Shown here one piece after another: positions 7,307-7,641 of a DNA stretch of 7,641 bases (positions are counted from its first letter, which is position 1; every line of letters starts with the position of its first letter). The stretch covers positions 1 to 7,641 of the forward strand of contig JAFDCA010000458.1 of the NCBI GenBank assembly GCA_019313025.1, read 5' to 3'. This DNA is from Deltaproteobacteria bacterium. GTDB taxonomy: Bacteria > Desulfobacterota > Desulfobacteria > Desulfobacterales > UBA11574. Below the pieces are notes generated by a model. That model had not been told where the DNA came from, did not search any database, and saw only the letters and a program-made list of their open reading frames with translations. The position numbers and the translations under genes are program-made.

Positions 7307-7641
7307 ATGAAAATAATATATGCTTCCGACATTCACGCGAATCCCGAACACCTCTTTTCTTTGCTTGCAATCGCAGAAAAAGAACAGGTGAACGGCATTA
7401 TCGTCGGGGGTGACATTGTTCCGCATTATTTGCCGGATACTCAAAAGATAGGCGTATTCAAAGCCCAGGAGAGATATCTTGAAGACGTCTTTATTCCCGC
7501 CATAAAAGAATTCAGAAAACAGCATCATGTTCCAGTTTACTTAGATTTTGCAAATGACGATTTTATCGGGAATCGACATATTTTGGAAAATCACGACGGC
7601 AAACTGCTCTATCTGTTGCATATGAGAAAACATAAACTGAC
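7307..7641 (+). CDS. Calcineurin-like metallophosphoesterase, 5' part only (runs off right edge)
   Basis: The first 111 codons of an open frame with no stop before the window ends. The product opens MKIIYASDIHANPEHL, with the DxH metal-binding motif as Asp8 and His10, followed by GGDIVPH (residues 35-41), the GD motif with Asp37. LDFANDD (residues 83-89) stands where the family has its GN[HD] motif, with Ala for the usual Gly and Asn87 retained. These are the first three metal-ligand blocks of the PF00149 fold; the later His-containing blocks lie outside the window. The family hydrolyses phosphomonoesters or phosphodiesters with a dinuclear metal centre; the substrate here is unknown. The ATG is the only reasonable start because an in-frame TAA lies at 7298-7300. 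The ribosome binding site is weak (GGTAA). The gene follows the synthase by 67 bases on the same strand and may be cotranscribed, but it is not a known Pfa component. Confidence 0.85.
   Translation, partial: MKIIYASDIHANPEHLFSLLAIAEKEQVNGIIVGGDIVPHYLPDTQKIGVFKAQERYLEDVFIPAIKEFRKQHHVPVYLDFANDDFIGNRHILENHDGKLLYLLHMRKHKL

Noticed and set aside
7291..7319. TTGACG and TATAAT-like TAATAT with 17 bp spacing
   Set aside because: Transcription would start inside the metallophosphoesterase reading frame after its only plausible start codon, so it cannot serve that gene.

Overview
The window is dominated by one very large gene (706-7239, + strand, 2177 codons). It encodes a multidomain iterative polyketide/fatty acid synthase of the PfaA type, the first subunit of the 'polyunsaturated fatty acid (Pfa) synthase / secondary lipid synthase' family. 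Domain order read from motifs is ketosynthase, malonyl acyltransferase, coiled-coil linker, two tandem acyl carrier proteins, ketoreductase, dehydratase. Every catalytic residue that can be checked by eye is present. The moderate GC content of the gene, its PfaA-like motifs, the type of small DNA-binding protein at the left edge and a familiar-looking intergenic inverted-repeat element suggest a sulfate-reducing Desulfobacterota (Desulfobacterales-like) bacterium. That taxonomic reading is inference from memory, not a search.

Layout: (1) 1-165, minus strand: 5' end of a small gene for a MerR/HTH-like protein, running off the left edge, with a good ribosome binding site and a plausible promoter. 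(2) 176-490: AT-rich intergenic DNA with no convincing gene, containing small palindromes. (3) about 491-653: a degenerate, roughly 160 bp element with terminal inverted repeats, ending about 50 bp before the synthase gene. (4) 706-7239: the PfaA-like synthase, probably starting at TTG. Inside it are a 15-unit heptanucleotide repeat array (3522-3626) read in frame as five seven-residue repeats, and two carrier-protein repeats that are nearly identical at the DNA level. (5) 7240-7306: short spacer without a terminator. (6) 7307-7641: 5' part of a metallophosphoesterase gene, running off the right edge.

How the parts would work together: the synthase would load malonyl units through its acyltransferase onto the tandem carrier proteins, condense them with the ketosynthase, and reduce and dehydrate the beta-carbon with the KR and DH. 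It has no enoylreductase and no chain-length-factor ketosynthase, which in known systems come from PfaD and PfaC, and it needs a phosphopantetheinyl transferase. None of these is in the window, and the next gene downstream is not one of them, so the partner subunits must lie elsewhere or the enzyme works in a reduced system. The main novelty candidates are the locus architecture, the in-frame heptanucleotide array, and the inverted-repeat element in the presumed promoter region.
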